In this document: one piece after another, positions 9,004-21,699 of the stretch
Numbering within the stretch: the stretch's first letter is position 1
Layout: the number at the start of each line of letters is the position of its first letter
Source: Calycina herbarum
Taxonomy: Eukaryota; Ascomycota; Leotiomycetes; Helotiales; Pezizellaceae
DNA: 64,000 bases
Assembly: GCA_001414485.1 (NCBI GenBank)
Contig: LLEY01000026.1
Span: forward strand, 124,001 to 188,000
Reading direction: 5' to 3'
Translations under genes and position numbers: made by a program
Notes under the pieces: model-generated
What the model was told of the DNA's origin: nothing
Databases searched by the model: none
The model's input: only the letters and a program-made list of their open reading frames with translations

Positions 9004-12000
9004 ATGCCGCCTCCCCCCCATCAAAAGCCCGAGAATGTGTTAAAGCGCGCTCACGAGCTTATGGGTGTTGGGCAGGCTACCGCCGCCCTCACCCTGCTCC
9101 ATGAGCACATCACTTCGAAGCGATCGCGCAATGTTCCCATTACGTCGTTGGAGCCGGTGATGCTCCTGTTGGTCGAGCAGTCTGTGGAACAAAAGAAAGG
9201 GAAACTGGCGAAGGATGCGTTATACCAGTATAAGAACATCAGTCAAAATACCAACGTTGGCACCATCGAGGTGAGATTCGACCGCACCGCATATTATATA
9301 ATTTGTGAAGTAGAAACTGACAATATCGTCACAGCTTGTTCTCAAGAAGTTCATCGAGTTGGCAGAGGAAAAAGTGAAGACCGCACAAGCCAAGGCAGAC
9401 GAAGTTCAGACATCCCTCGAAACTAGCAACGCCACCGCAAGTGTTGATGATCTCGAAGCAAGCGAAACCCCCGAGTCCATCCTCCTCTCAACCGTATCTG
9501 GCGAACAATCCCGAGATCGAACAGATCGAGCAATTGTCACACCATGGCTCAAATTCCTCTGGGAGACATATAGAACTGTTCTCGACATACTCAGAAACAA
9601 TGCCCGTCTGGAGATCATGTACCAAAGCACCGCTATGCAAGCATTCGAGTTCTGTCAAAAATACACACGAAAGACCGAGTTCCGTCGCCTTTGTGAGCTC
9701 CTCAGAAACCATGTTCAGACTGCCGCAAAGTACTCTGCTCAGATGCATGCTATCAACCTCAACGACCCAGATACACTCCAACGCCATCTAGAGACCCGTT
9801 TTCAACAGTTGAACGTGGCAGTTGAGCTTGAGTTGTGGCAGGAGGCTTTCCGAAGTGTTGAGGATATCCACACCCTACTCAACCTCAGTAAGCGACCACC
9901 AAAGAACATCATGATGGCAAACTATTATGAGAAGTTGACTCGAATTTTCTTGGTCGGTGAAAACTATCTGTTCCACGCCGCAGCATGGTCACGATACTAC
10001 AATCTCCTCCGCCAATCTGCATCTATGGTTGCTGCTGGTCAAAGCAAGAAGGCGGATAACCCAGCTACATCAGAAGCAGATCTCTCCAAGGCTGCCTCTT
10101 TTGTCTTACTCTCAGCCCTTGCCATTCCAGTTATCAGCACATCGAGATCTCGAGGTGCTCTTATTGACATTGACGAGGCAAAGAAAAACAAGAACTCTCG
10201 TCTGACTCACCTCCTCGGCATGGCCCAGGCACCAACTCGTGCTGTCCTTTTCCGAGATGCTATGAGCAAGGGTCTTCTCAAGCGAGCCCGCCCTGAGATC
10301 CGCGAACTTTACAATATCCTCGAGGTTGACTTTCATCCCCTTTCTATTTGCAACAAAATTTCAGGTATTTTGCAAAAGATTGGTGCCGATGCCGAGATGG
10401 AGAAATATGTTCTTCCTCTTCAACAAGTCATTCTCACCAGACTCTTCCAACAATTGTCGCAGGTGTACGAAACTGTTGACCTCTCATTTGTTGAGAATCT
10501 TGCTCAGTTCCCTGCTCCATTCCAGGTTACCAGGGATACCATTGAAAAGTTCATCATGAACGGCAATAAGAAGGGTGATCTTGCCATTCGCATGGATCAT
10601 GCCACGGGTGTTCTTAGCTTCGACACTGACGTTTTCTCTTCAACCAAAGCTATCAATGCTGGTACAAGCACTGGTTCCGCCGAGAGTGAGACTTCATCAG
10701 TACAAAGACTGCAAAACACTCCTTCAGAAATTGTTCGAACACAGTTGACCAGATTGGCCAAGTCGCTCTACGTCACATGCCAATACATCGACCCATCATT
10801 CAACGATGCCAGAATTAAAGCCCGAGATGCAGCCTACTCTAGAGCTAAGGCTGGTTCCGATCAAGAGCACCGCGAGACCCTGGCACGCAAAGAAATCATC
10901 GCCAAGCGAAAGGAGGAGGCTTCCCAAATCCAAGCAGCAAAGGAGAAGGAAGATGCTACCCGCAAGCGTATTAAGGCCGCCCAACTCGAAGAGGCCGAGA
11001 AGGTTCGACTCGCAAAGGACATCAAGGACCGTGAGGAGAAGCGCATGAAGGCTGAGCTAGAGCGTGTTCGTCTGGAGGAAATCAAGAAGGAAATCGCAGC
11101 TCTCAAGATCGGCCCCAAGGCGATTGATATCGATGTTGATGACTTGGAAAACCTTGACAGCAACCGACTCCGTGCCATGAAGCTCGCCCAGCTTGAGCGT
11201 GAGAAGAATGACATCAACGAAAAGATGAGAATCACCGCCAAACGTATCGATCATCTCGAGCGAGCTTTCCGAAAGGAAGAAGCCAAGAAATTGCCTGAAG
11301 ATTACTCGAAGCAACGTGAGGCAGATTTGGCCGCCTATGAAAAGATTAAGGCCCAGACTTTGAAGGACGCCGAGGCTAAGCACAAGGAGAATGTCGAGCT
11401 GAAGCACAGACTGACACGATTGGTACCTTTCTACGAAGAATTCAAGAAGTCAGTTGTCGAACGAAGACATGACGAGTTTGAGAAGCGTCGCCGTGATGCC
11501 GAGAAGGAGCTCGAGAAGCAAATCGCTGCCAGGAGGAAGGAATTCCGAGACCGAAAGGTTCGTGAAAAGAGAGAGCTCGCTGAGCAAGACCGTATCTTGC
11601 GTGAAGAAGAGGAGCGTGCTGCCAGAGAAGCAGAGGAGAAGGCCGAGAAAGAAGAGAGGAAGCGTGCCGAAAGAGAAGAGAAGATGGCTCTTCGTGAGAA
11701 GGAGAGACAAGAGACCGCAGAAAAGATGGCTCGCCAAGAGCGTATTGCAGAGGATGCCCTCAAGCGTAAGGCTGCTGAAAAGGCCGCTGGAGGCTCTTCG
11801 TTGCCTTCCCGTGGCGTGCCAATGGACCGAACTGAATCAGGCTCTGGTGCTGGTGTTCGTCCACCTCTACCTCTCGCCGGTGCTAAGATGGGCTGGAGAG
11901 AGAAGGAGAAACTCAAAGCTGAGGGCAAGGAGGTACCTTCCCTTCGAACCGAGTCACCCGCCGCTCGTGCTTCCCCTATGGGTCGCTCAGTACCAATGGA

Positions 12001-12289
12001 ACGTGTCGACTCCAACGAACGACCAGCCGAACGTGGACCTCCTCGTATTGCTCTTGCTGGTGGCAAGCCTTCATGGAGAGACAGAGAAGCTGCAAAGGCC
12101 GGTGGCGGTGGTGAGCCAGCTGCGTCGGCTCCTCCCCCATCCCGCGTCCCACCACCAATGGCACGAGGTCGGTCTGGACGAGGTGAAGAGGAGCGAACCG
12201 AGTCACCTGCCCCTGGGCCTCCTGGAGATAGTCTCAAGCCAAGCGGGGCTGCTGGGAAATTTGTTCCGCCTCATTTGCGCAATAAGTGA
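9004..12289 (+). CDS. TIF32: translation initiation factor eIF3 subunit a
   Basis: Exons 9004-9270 and 9335-12289 with one 64-bp phase-0 intron (GTGAGA...CACAG), giving 1073 aa. It is the large scaffold subunit of cytoplasmic eIF3, which assembles the 43S pre-initiation complex and scans mRNA. The N-terminus ([21 protein letters not shown]) matches eIF3a, followed by a helical-repeat/PCI region (about residues 90-520; e.g. [21 protein letters not shown] and [20 protein letters not shown]). A very long charged coiled coil follows (about 560-860, Glu/Lys/Arg-rich). The tail has imperfect repeats of the type [10 protein letters not shown]...[13 protein letters not shown] and [10 protein letters not shown]...[13 protein letters not shown], and the protein ends [10 protein letters not shown]. 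Length and architecture are normal for the family. Antisense open frames across the coiled coil are composition shadows. Confidence 0.96.
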
Positions 12290-15200
12290 TTTTTGGGTGG
12301 GTTTGCATATTTTGATCTCGGACAGAGTACATTGTAATTAATATGGCGTTCAAGGCTTCATGATCGTTAGATCGCTCTCTCAGTAGGAGATGAACAAAAT
12401 AAATGACAAAAGAGAAATTGAAAATTAATTACGCTCATGACGTTGGTGACGAAGTTTTATATTCTCGTATGTATCTTCTTTGAGTGCTTTTGGTAACAGT
12501 TCTTGCTCAATGCCCGGTGAACGTAGGGGTATCCAACAAAAGGCTTGATGCCTTACCCCATTGGTACATCCTTTGGTATAAGTAAGCTCTACGAATACAA
12601 TTGAGGAACTTCCGTACTACGAATACCAATCATCCTTATTAATCTTCCTGATACAAATAATCTTGTTTTTTTCTCTTCGAGACGGTGGCCTACGGAAACT
12701 TGCACAATTGATATGTTATAAATATATTCCAGGAAATCGATTGGTTAGACACCCTTACGATGTTATGTGATGAAGAATTCTCTTGTTCTCTTTCTTTTTG
12801 GAGTGTGATGGCTGTGGGTTGAAGCGCTCCTAAATACCTTACTCGGTTGAAAATCTCTAGTGGGAGTCTGGGAATGAGTCCGCGTGACAAAGAAAGACTT
12901 GGACTTTCTTGTGGCGTCGGGATGAGAATGCGTAATTCGGGAAATATACATGAACGCTAACATCCCATGGCTTTCTTTCGAGAGAAAGGGAGAGAAAGGG
13001 AGCATGAGACCTTGAGAAGCATGACTTGTGAGACTTCATCGAAGAGAGACTTTCTATTATTGAACGTAGACTTGAGCATCTAGATTATAGAAGGAAGTCC
13101 TCGTGTTTTTAAAGCAGTCGAATGAAGATTGGTTAGTAGTTGAAACTTTCTTCTGGTAATGAATTTAGTGCTCCTGGATATTTTGGTCGAATGTTTTTCG
13201 GGCTCAAGAACTCTCGTCATTGCTCCGTGTGCACCTCCGATCGTGTGAAACATTTGGTATAATTGAAGATATCATTCGGGAAGCGCTAGGAGGTTTGAAA
13301 AGAGAAGATCTCGGTTGCCTTGAATGCTCTTGCATTTACTTGTTCTAGAATTACCAAACCCAGACAATGATTGTCAATCTTACACTGAGCGATGACACTA
13401 CTTATCCACAAGGTTGGAATCAAATTGTCTCAACTACATTGTTTTAAATGGCTGCAATTATGCGAGAAAAAATTAATGTCTCTTGAACCCAGAGGAGTCT
13501 CGTAGCGAGGTCTTGTTTTGAGGGTATTGACGAAAGATTTTGTAAGAGTAGCCGATAGAAAACATCAACCATCACTTGCTGGTGTGCTTTGATGATCAAA
13601 GACGCCCGAGACCATGCTACTACACATGACCATGGTCTAGATGAAGTAAAATTAAACGAGAATTGTGTGGTACGACTCTTCAAAAGAAAGAGTAAGATAT
13701 CGAGCAACACAGATATCAAGTAGTACCATCTACGTCGATCTTCTCCTCTTTCTCTGCTGTGCAAAACCCCCTGAGTAACCAACGCTAGTGTAGGGCGGGA
13801 GGATCTTCGATTGAATCCGAGAATCCGGGAATTGGTGGGGGGATTCTGTGAGTGAGGTTTTGGTATGAGAAGAAAATCGGGGTTCTTGATCGACCTCGGG
13901 GGTTTGAAATAGGCAGCATTCTCGGAACAGAGCGAAATGCAACTAATTGGGATTGATAAATATTGAATTTCTTGCGCAACTGCACTACCAATCTTGTTTT
14001 GTGATCGAGAGAGACACCTATCTCGTAAATCCACCATCTACACGTCTAGAACCACTTGGCCCCTAGGGCTATGGGTGACGGATCAGAAAGTTCGACGTGG
14101 TTAAGACATACTTCTTCCCCGCACAGTTCAGTGTGATCGAATGTGTGTAAATTTTAAGCTTTTCGAGCGTACAAAGTTGATACTCGGAGGAATTTTCAGT
14201 GGATGCTCTGACCAGGACGAAAATGTGGTTGTGCTCACTCCAGGTGTACAGCACCGAGTAAGAGGCTGAGATTCAGTCATGTGGCTATGGATATGAAGAT
14301 ATTGATACCTCTGCGGTATATAACGGCTAGAAAGTATAGAGCTGAAACGGAAGGATTATGAACAACCAACCATGGATGGGACTGCAGCCTGCATATTGCC
14401 GGGCACCTTCTGGATGATGTCAAAGTGACCATCCATGAAGGAGAGCCTCCTGACCCAGCACTCCCAGATATCAACAGTTTGTGGTATTCCAGAGTATTGG
14501 TATTGAAGTGTTGTACAAAGTCTTAAAAACAATGGGGTCATCGCGGTTGCCACTCGGTAATTTGTGCTCTCTTTGCTTTCGTGGCATCGATTGCAGTTGC
14601 GATGAGGTGGTACGAAGTACACAAACTGAATTTCTAATGATACGAAGGGCCATTTTAAACGGTATCCCATGCATATTGTAACCTCAATGAATGGAAATGT
14701 ATGTGATGATGACTGGTGGCTTGCTGAACTGCGGTAGTGGCATGATTTTCATTTTCCTGCATTTTGGGGAAGGAAAGAGCGAGAGAAAGAAAGAAAACAA
14801 AGCGATGGTGAGGCAAAATGCAAGTAAGATTCGTATCGGTGCATGTACGGAGGAAATGCAGTGTAATGTGAGAGTCTGATATCGTAAAATATTGCAAACC
14901 CTTGAACCTTTGGGGCCGGAAGGGGACAGAGGCACAGAAGCAAATATTGGCAAGTTGCAGAGCGCTCCGGACAGTTGGAAAGCGTCATGTAGCGTGGGAA
15001 ATCCCCTCATGTCGCGTTGCTGTATCCATCAGCCATTCATAGAGATTATGCTAGGAGTCATTAGCTGCACACGGTTATTCAAACGGTACGGACAGAGGAT
15101 TGAGAGAGTTATGAAGAAAAAGAAGTCTTCCCTTGCCTTGAATAACTCTTACCACTATCTGTTCATCCGTGCCATCCCTGACCCTTTCCCATCCCTTGCA

Positions 15201-16163
15201 GGTGAGCGTGGAGCGCGGGCAAGCGAGGCCAACCCCTTGACTTGCACTTTCCATTTTGGGATGGGAACCTCTTCTTTCAACATGATGGCGCTGCGAGTGT
15301 AACATCAACGACGACCTCATTAAACTTCCCCGGCCTCGGTCTGCCGCGACCAGGGGCTGACAGTGACTGAGTACCATTCGTCACCCTCCTTGACGGAGTA
15401 CATAGATGTAGTTTTTCACTCCCCGCGATCAAGATCAAGCTCAGACCGACACTCTTGAACATGGTCTAGATAAATATGTTCTAGACATGTTTTCGTCGCT
15501 GTGAGACGGTACCTACTCGATTCTCCTACCAATGCTGAGCCCTGAGGCAGCTAACCAGTCCATTGGGTTGGTGATGGTTGAGGGAAGGAACGATTTGGAG
15601 GCATGTCGCAAAGCGTGTTAGGTTGAGTATAACCCCTCCCCCCTTTCCTCGGGATGCTCTTCCCCCAACTTTCTCTTCCCAGATTTTCACCAGACTGAGT
15701 TGAACTCCCACCGAAAGAAGAAAAAAGGGCACCTTGAAATAGAGTCTCGGGGCGTCAATGCTTCAAGGGTCCAGGGCAATAAAATCATTCCGGGAGCGCC
15801 AGAGCCAATATTTAATGGCATGTTTCTGCAGATGCAAGAGCCGCTGTTCTTACTAGCGTCAACTGTCAGCTTGCAGACGCCTCGGAATCTGGTACCTGGC
15901 AGGCTAGGCAGTGTGCTAGGGGTCTCGAGGTTGTACACATAGTCGGTATCATCGGAACTCTCCTGAGGTGGCCATTGCTCCTGGCCGAGAAGAGTTCTAT
16001 GGTAACCTTAGGGCCAAACCCATGATAGGTCGCGGGTTCTTTCCTTTTCTATATATTATGTCTTCCGTCCCTTGTTTCCTGCTTTTTGCAGGCCAACAGC
16101 CCTCGTTTCCACTTCTTGCTCTCAGCACAACACCCTCGTTACTTTCTTGAGAGCTCTTCCATC
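12290..16163. other. 3.9-kb stretch without a recognised gene
   Basis: Contains the 3' flank of eIF3a and the promoter of the WSC gene. Several open frames exist (for example a 197-codon one at 13444-14037 on the minus strand), but none shows a recognisable domain, sensible composition or splice-consistent extension. No tRNA or rRNA was recognised. A TATA-like motif (tatatatta) near 16051 sits about 110 bp upstream of the WSC gene start codon. Confidence 0.4.
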
Positions 16164-18269
16164 ATGTTGTGCCTCAAGCCAATTGCTGTGGCTTCGACCC
16201 TTCTCACTCTTCTTTCCAGTGTCATTGCCAACGAAGAACCTGCACAGCCATCTTGCGTCGATTTCACACCTTTCGTATACGGCGGTTGCTATCAAAACCC
16301 TGGAAATGGCGGACCTCACACTCTGCTTTACACCTCCAATTTGGATTCTCAGAATATGACAATCGAGAAGTGTGTTTCTTTCTGCAAGGGTAACGATTAT
16401 CGATACGCTGGCCTTGAGTATTATGGACAGTGTTCATGCGGGGCATCAGTCAATGGTGTGAAGGTTGACGAGAGTTTGTGCAGCTTTCCTTGCACGGCGA
16501 ACAAAACCGAAACTTGCGGTGGTCAAGATGTTGTATCTGTCTACGGAGATCCAACATTTCCGACAGTCAACATTACAGACATTTCGGATTACAAGTCCAT
16601 TGGATGTTATACAGAAGGGACAAATGGACGTTCTTTGGCATGGAGACAAGACCAGGTTCCCTCGGGCAGCTTAACTGTCCAAAAATGTCTTTCTGCTTGC
16701 AAGTCTGGCGGATATTCCTTTGCTGGGTAAGAATCTTAATCCTCGTATTTGCTTTCGTTACTGATCGATTTACTAGTCTCGAATTTGCTCAAGGTAAAAA
16801 GACTTCTCAATTCAATTTGAATCTAAGCTAACGAACCCCAAGAGTGCTATTGTGGTGTAGTCCTTGGAAATGGAACTGTTACGGCGCCCGCCTCTGAATG
16901 TAACATGAACTGCACGGGAGATGCCACCGAAAGCTGTGGTGGTCCCTCAAGATTGGATCTATTTGTTGCTTCTGATCTTGAAAGCTCAGAGCCTTGCAAG
17001 GATGACAGCAGTACGACAAGCTCGACTTATCCTCCCACCACTTCAACTACCTCCACCTCCTCGTATTCTACTGCTTCGTCTGACGGTACTACTTCCTCGA
17101 GCTCAATATATTCATCTTCCTCAAGTTCTACATCCCCAACTTCAACCCCCAGCAGCTCAACAAGCTCGACTTATCCTCCCACCACTTCAACTACCTCCAC
17201 CTCCTCGTGTTCTACTGCTTCGTCTGACGGTACTACTTCCTCGAGCTCAATATATTCATCTTCCTCAAGTTCTACATCCCCAACTTCAACCCCCAGCAGC
17301 TTAACAAGCTCCACTTCTTCAACGACCCCTCCTACCCCCTACCCTACTATCACATCATCGACATCGACCTCGATTTCTACGACTGCTCCAACAACATCAA
17401 AACCTCCGACTACAACCACAAAGCCTACTGTCTCGCTTTGCACTTCAACAACCACCATCTCCCCCACGCCAACTTGCGAGTATCAATGCGGTAACTGGTG
17501 CTCGAAGCCTATCCCAGACTGGAACGATCAGCCTTCTTGCTTCAAATCACAAGCAAACTGTGCTTTGCAAGTCACCTCCTGTCTCCTCAACGCTGGATGG
17601 CCAGCTAGTCTCGATTGCTTGAAATTTTCTGGTTGGTGTCTATCGATCTCCTCATATTGTTGGGACGCCTGCCCAGGAAATAACTGTGGAAAACCGGGTT
17701 GCAAGTCCAAATACCCGCCAAATCCACCTAGTCATCCAAACCCTCCAGGATCGGTCTCGACCTCTGTATATACCTGCCCAGTCACCAGCATCAAACCCAC
17801 TTCAACGAACCCCACTTCAACATCATCGTCCTCGACTGTGATCCCGATCCCAACCTGTTCCAATGTCTGTTCCCAGCCAAACAACCCGCCAAAGGGATAT
17901 GGTTCAACATCACCCGTTGGAGGCATCTCTCTTCCATGCTGCACGTGCAATAACTTGGTGAAAGATTTCAACGCCGGGAATAAATTCAAACTCTACCTCT
18001 CGAGTCAATCATCCGACTGCCCGTCCTATCCCCCTTCAGGTCCATCAGGCCCAAGTCAAGCATGCAAAGATGCTTGCGACACTCAATATCAAAGTTGCTT
18101 GAACACCTACGCTAAGGGTTGTCAGAATAATGCTGGCCCTCAGTATACGGATTCTTACCCAGTGGCGAGTAATAAGTGTTATAATCAATGGAAGGATTGT
18201 TACGCATCGAATACCAACGTCAATGTTTCTCCATCTAGATGCGGTAGTTGGGATTCGGGATGGTATTAA
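16164..18269 (+). CDS. secreted protein with two WSC domains and Cys-rich C-terminus
   Basis: Exons 16164-16726, 16777-16793 (only 17 nt) and 16843-18269, giving 668 aa; introns are 50 and 49 bp. The N-terminus (MLCLKPIAVASTLLTLLSSVIA) is a signal peptide. WSC domain 1 spans about 35-125 (VYGGCYQNPG ... TETCGGQDVVSVY). WSC domain 2 spans about 140-235 (SIGCYTEGTNG ... ESCGGPSRLDLF), and its YSFAGLEFAQECYCG core is built across all three exons. A Ser/Thr-rich linker follows, containing a 48-residue unit duplicated in tandem, suitable for O-mannosylation. The C-terminal half has two Cys-rich blocks (CEYQCGNWCSKPIPDW and ACKDACDTQYQSCLNTY) that I do not recognise. WSC domains bind carbohydrate, so this is probably a wall-associated or secreted glycoprotein. 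No transmembrane helix or GPI signal is evident. Confidence 0.85.
17016..17303 (+). repeat. 144-bp in-frame tandem duplication in Ser/Thr linker
   Basis: Two adjacent copies (17016-17159 and 17160-17303), each 48 codons (STYPPTTSTTSTSS...). I count two differences between them: TAT/TGT (Tyr to Cys) and TCA/TTA (Ser to Leu). The near identity implies a recent duplication, by slippage or unequal crossover, that lengthens the O-glycosylatable stalk of the WSC protein. Confidence 0.9.
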
Positions 18270-19251
18270 GGGAGAGGGAAGGGCGAGTGAGTGTCATTTT
18301 GAAAGAAAATAAGGAGGGTGGCACTCAAAATTTTGTAATTGGGATTCTTTTGGCGCAATGCGTGTATTTAGCGAGCAAGGTGGATGAAGAGTCACGGTCT
18401 TTTGAAACTTAATAGTCTAATGTAATTTTTGGAATCCCTTATCTCTCTCTTCTAATTGGAAGGAGACGTATAAGTTACCTCCTATTTTTGATGCCCCGAA
18501 GAGATTCCTTGGCTTGAAATTTGGGGCCTTGAAACTCAGCCTAGAGAGTGAATGACTCTTCATGCGACTAGTGTGCATTTTCCATTATAGAGGAGTGTAA
18601 CGCAAGTTACCCGGAACAGTCGACGGAGATGTACATTGCATAACTGAAAGGGTATCTCTTGTTACTAGATTTGGGGGCAGGGAATGAGCCGAGAAGGAAT
18701 GGCAGCAGTCCTTGCTCTTTGTGGAATTGCAGGATAGTATACTAGAAAGTGTGCGAGAAGATTTAGAAAAATGGTGGATATTATTCGAGAAAGTTTGGAA
18801 GAATCAGGAGTTGGGTTTTTCTGGGTCTTGATGGTTGATTCTTTGTGGCTATATTTTGTAGGTATCCGAGAGTCTTACAAGGTAGTTGATAGGCAGGACG
18901 AAAAGCAATGAACAAAATTCATACCTTTTTTTCCTTGGTGGGGGCTCGCTTGACTTGGAGGAGGATTGTCATTAGTTGATCGAAGGGGAAGATAAGAGAC
19001 CTCGTTAAGGTAGAGGCTTCCTCCTGAAGAAGGTAAACTGTTCGTACTACATGAGATGTATTAAGTATAGGTAGAACTTTTTTTAAAAGCTTGTTAGTCA
19101 GAAGAATATAATAGGTTCATTCGCAATCAGAAACGAAACCCCCCCTCTGCAATCCTCATTTCTTTACCTCTCTACCCTTTCCACAGCCCTCACTTCAAAT
19201 CCCCAGCCCTTATACCCTACTTTCCCCTCTTTCTTCACGCGCTCAAACTCC
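18270..19251. other. intergenic, no gene seen
   Basis: The 3' flanks of the WSC gene and of the epoxide hydrolase gene converge here. Nothing else is supported. Confidence 0.5.
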
Positions 19252-20731
19252 CTACGCAGAAGTACAATTCCCCCCGATAAACTCAATCAAGAGTCTACTC
19301 AACTTCTCTCCCTCCTCAACGGGGATCCAATGCCCAGCCTCTTCAAGAACCTCAACCTTGTAATTCCTCAACCTCCCATTAGGATTCTCCTGTCCCACAT
19401 CCGCTCTCGCAACGTAATCGCGCCCTGCTAGAACGAGAAGGGTGCGTGTGTCGACGAATTTGTTTTCTTCTGGGATGGTGGAGTCGTCCAGGGTGTCGAC
19501 GTGCTGCATTCCTTGTTTGTACCTTGTTTGCTTGTGTTAGAGAAATGGATGGGAAAGCAAGGGGTGGAGAGATATAGGGGCGAGGGATGGGAAGAAGGGC
19601 GAGGTGAGGGATAGATGGGGTCAAGGAAGTGAGAGGGGGATAGGGATGGGGGTGGAGGAAACAAACCAATTCAAAGGCGCGGTATAGCCTCCACTGAGTA
19701 GGATACTATCATGAATTGCAGCTTCCTCTGGGGAAAGCCAAGCTGGAAGGGGCTTTATTGTATCGGAGAGGATCCATTTCTTTGCTGCGCCGATGGGTGC
19801 GAGATCTGATCTCCAAATTTCGGGGACGGGGGGATAGACAAGCGAGGTGGCGGCTTCGTGCTGTTGGGGTCATTTTAGTATAACTCTCTTCAATTAGAAC
19901 CCGGAAGGAAAGAGGAGCGGAAGAGGAATGTAAGAGGATAATTTTACATGTGCCTCTATGGTTGCACCAGCGTCACTTTCATTGAAGAACTTCCAGTATC
20001 CGTAGACGGGGTAGCCGAATTCAGCCTCTGTTTGGATATTTATCGCGTCTTTGAGAAGTGTTAGTTTAGAAGAAGAACGGGGCTAAGAGGGGGAATATAC
20101 CAATGTCGAGAAAGCCAGGCTCTTGGTAGGGAACAGTGACAAAGACAAGAGACGAGAATTTTTCCGGATAGTAATTATGAAGACGTGATAGGAGACCAGA
20201 ACCACTTTAAACTGTTAGTCTCGCCCCCTTGATTCTGGTGGTCTCAATGAAATCGTCCAGACGACTGGAGAAAGGAAAAAACAGAAGAAAGCTTTGAAGA
20301 AAGCCTTGAAGCTCCAAGAACTGGGTGGGAGAGGAGAGAGAGAATGGGGGACATAAATAAACACAAAAAACCATCTCTAAAGAAAAACTCAGAACCTACG
20401 CATCATGACCAACCCCCACAACCGTCTCCAACCCCTCATTCCCAAGAATCTCAATAACATGCCCAGCCATCCTCTTCATCCGATAACTCTCCACATCCCA
20501 AGGCTTATCCGTATCCCCATAGCCCAACAAATCCGGCACCAAAACTCCATATCCTGCATCAGTCAAGTTCTGGATTTGGATTCGCCAATCGTAACTAGAA
20601 CTTGGGAATCCATGTAGAAAAAGAAATGTAGTCAATGTTGCAGTAGTGGCTGCGACGTACATATATGCGTATGTTGTGTCATCGTCGACTTCGAAGAGTT
20701 TACCCGGGTAGGGGAGGTGGTTGAGTGCCAT
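19252..20731 (-). CDS. alpha/beta-hydrolase, epoxide hydrolase-like
   Basis: Five exons on the minus strand: 20731-20400, 20204-20101, 20048-19948, 19860-19667 and 19522-19252, giving 333 aa; all introns are GT-AG and frame-consistent. The start is the ATG at 20731 (the open frame extends two codons upstream only to a GTG). Landmarks are the oxyanion-hole motif HGFP (about 40-43), then YDWRIQI, LVPDLLGYGDTDKP, and the nucleophile elbow GHDAGS (D110; most relatives have GHDWG). The cap region has YPVYGYWKFFNESDAG, followed by a candidate acid in LAGRDYVARAD (D279) and the catalytic histidine in EEAGHW (H308). The layout fits soluble epoxide hydrolases that open epoxides to diols; the substrate is unknown. 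No signal peptide is seen, so it is probably cytosolic. Confidence 0.85.
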
Positions 20732-21556
20732 GATCACTTTTGCTTGATGAGTGAGGTGAATGGAAAGAATGAGGGTCTCTTGGGTTGTGATGTGGTGTAT
20801 ATATACATTGATGGAAAGTTGTTGATGACAATGGATTGATTATCAATCTTGGCATACGTCTATACTTCGTCCGCTTCGGACGTGCAACTACTCTCAGCTT
20901 ACACTTGCAAAAAAAAAAAGTACGAGGTCTGCGATGAGATGAAAATGACCCCAATGATGTGATTGACTACGTACTAACTTGCAGTTTTTCCCACCATACG
21001 AGCTTCTCGTCTAAAATATGAATTCTTTACGATCGTATTTCTTCAAACCAACAGAAGGGAGGAGAAAAAAGGGGGGCTTTACGTGATTTGCTTATCCAGA
21101 GAAGAATAAAAACCCAGTAGAAACACTTTGTTCTCCCAAATTTGGTTATTATAACTCTTTCCGCTCAATTTATGGAGCACGGGGGGTCTGTTGCACCGTC
21201 GGACAAACAGTAAACGAGGGGAAGAGGTGTATCGCAATCATTTATTCATGGCCTATCCCACTCATTCCGCTATGCAAACACTCTGAAAAATCCAATGACG
21301 GAAACACTAGGCTCTGGCAAAGATTTAAATGGGATTTAAGTAAAGGGTTAAGCAGCATGGTAGAACCAGAATTTTCACAAGATACACACACCCAACCACT
21401 CAACGGCCGAGCTGAGTGTCCAGTGTTTACTTGGAACTCAGGTCAAGTCAGCTCACAACTCCTCTCATTGTATTCGTTGCCGCTTGCTTAATCACACGAC
21501 AAGGGTGCACTAGACCTTTGACCAAGGCTCGCACAGCGATGCGAAGATAAGAGAAG

Positions 21557-21699
21557 TAGTAACTTGCGATACGAAAAACCAGGAATCTAGCTACAATGAA
21601 AAAAGCACTGAATTTAGTAAAATTAGTAACTTGCGATACGAAAAACCAGGAATCTAGCTACAATGAAAAAAGCACTGAATTTAGTAAAATTAGTAACTT
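21557..21699. repeat. 67-bp perfect tandem duplication
   Basis: A 67-bp unit starting TAGTAACTTGCGATACG occurs at 21557-21623 and again at 21624-21690 with no difference that I can see, followed by the first 9 bases of a third copy at 21691-21699. No open frame spans it. Confidence 0.9.

Noticed and set aside
11431..12237. 268-codon open frame on the minus strand opposite eIF3a
   Set aside because: Lies antisense to the charged coiled-coil/tail region of eIF3a. Its Arg/Ser-rich composition is the mirror of Glu/Lys/Arg codons, and there is no domain.
13444..14037. 197-codon minus-strand open frame
   Set aside because: Composition and hydrophobic pattern are not protein-like. No homology pattern or splice-consistent extension was recognised.
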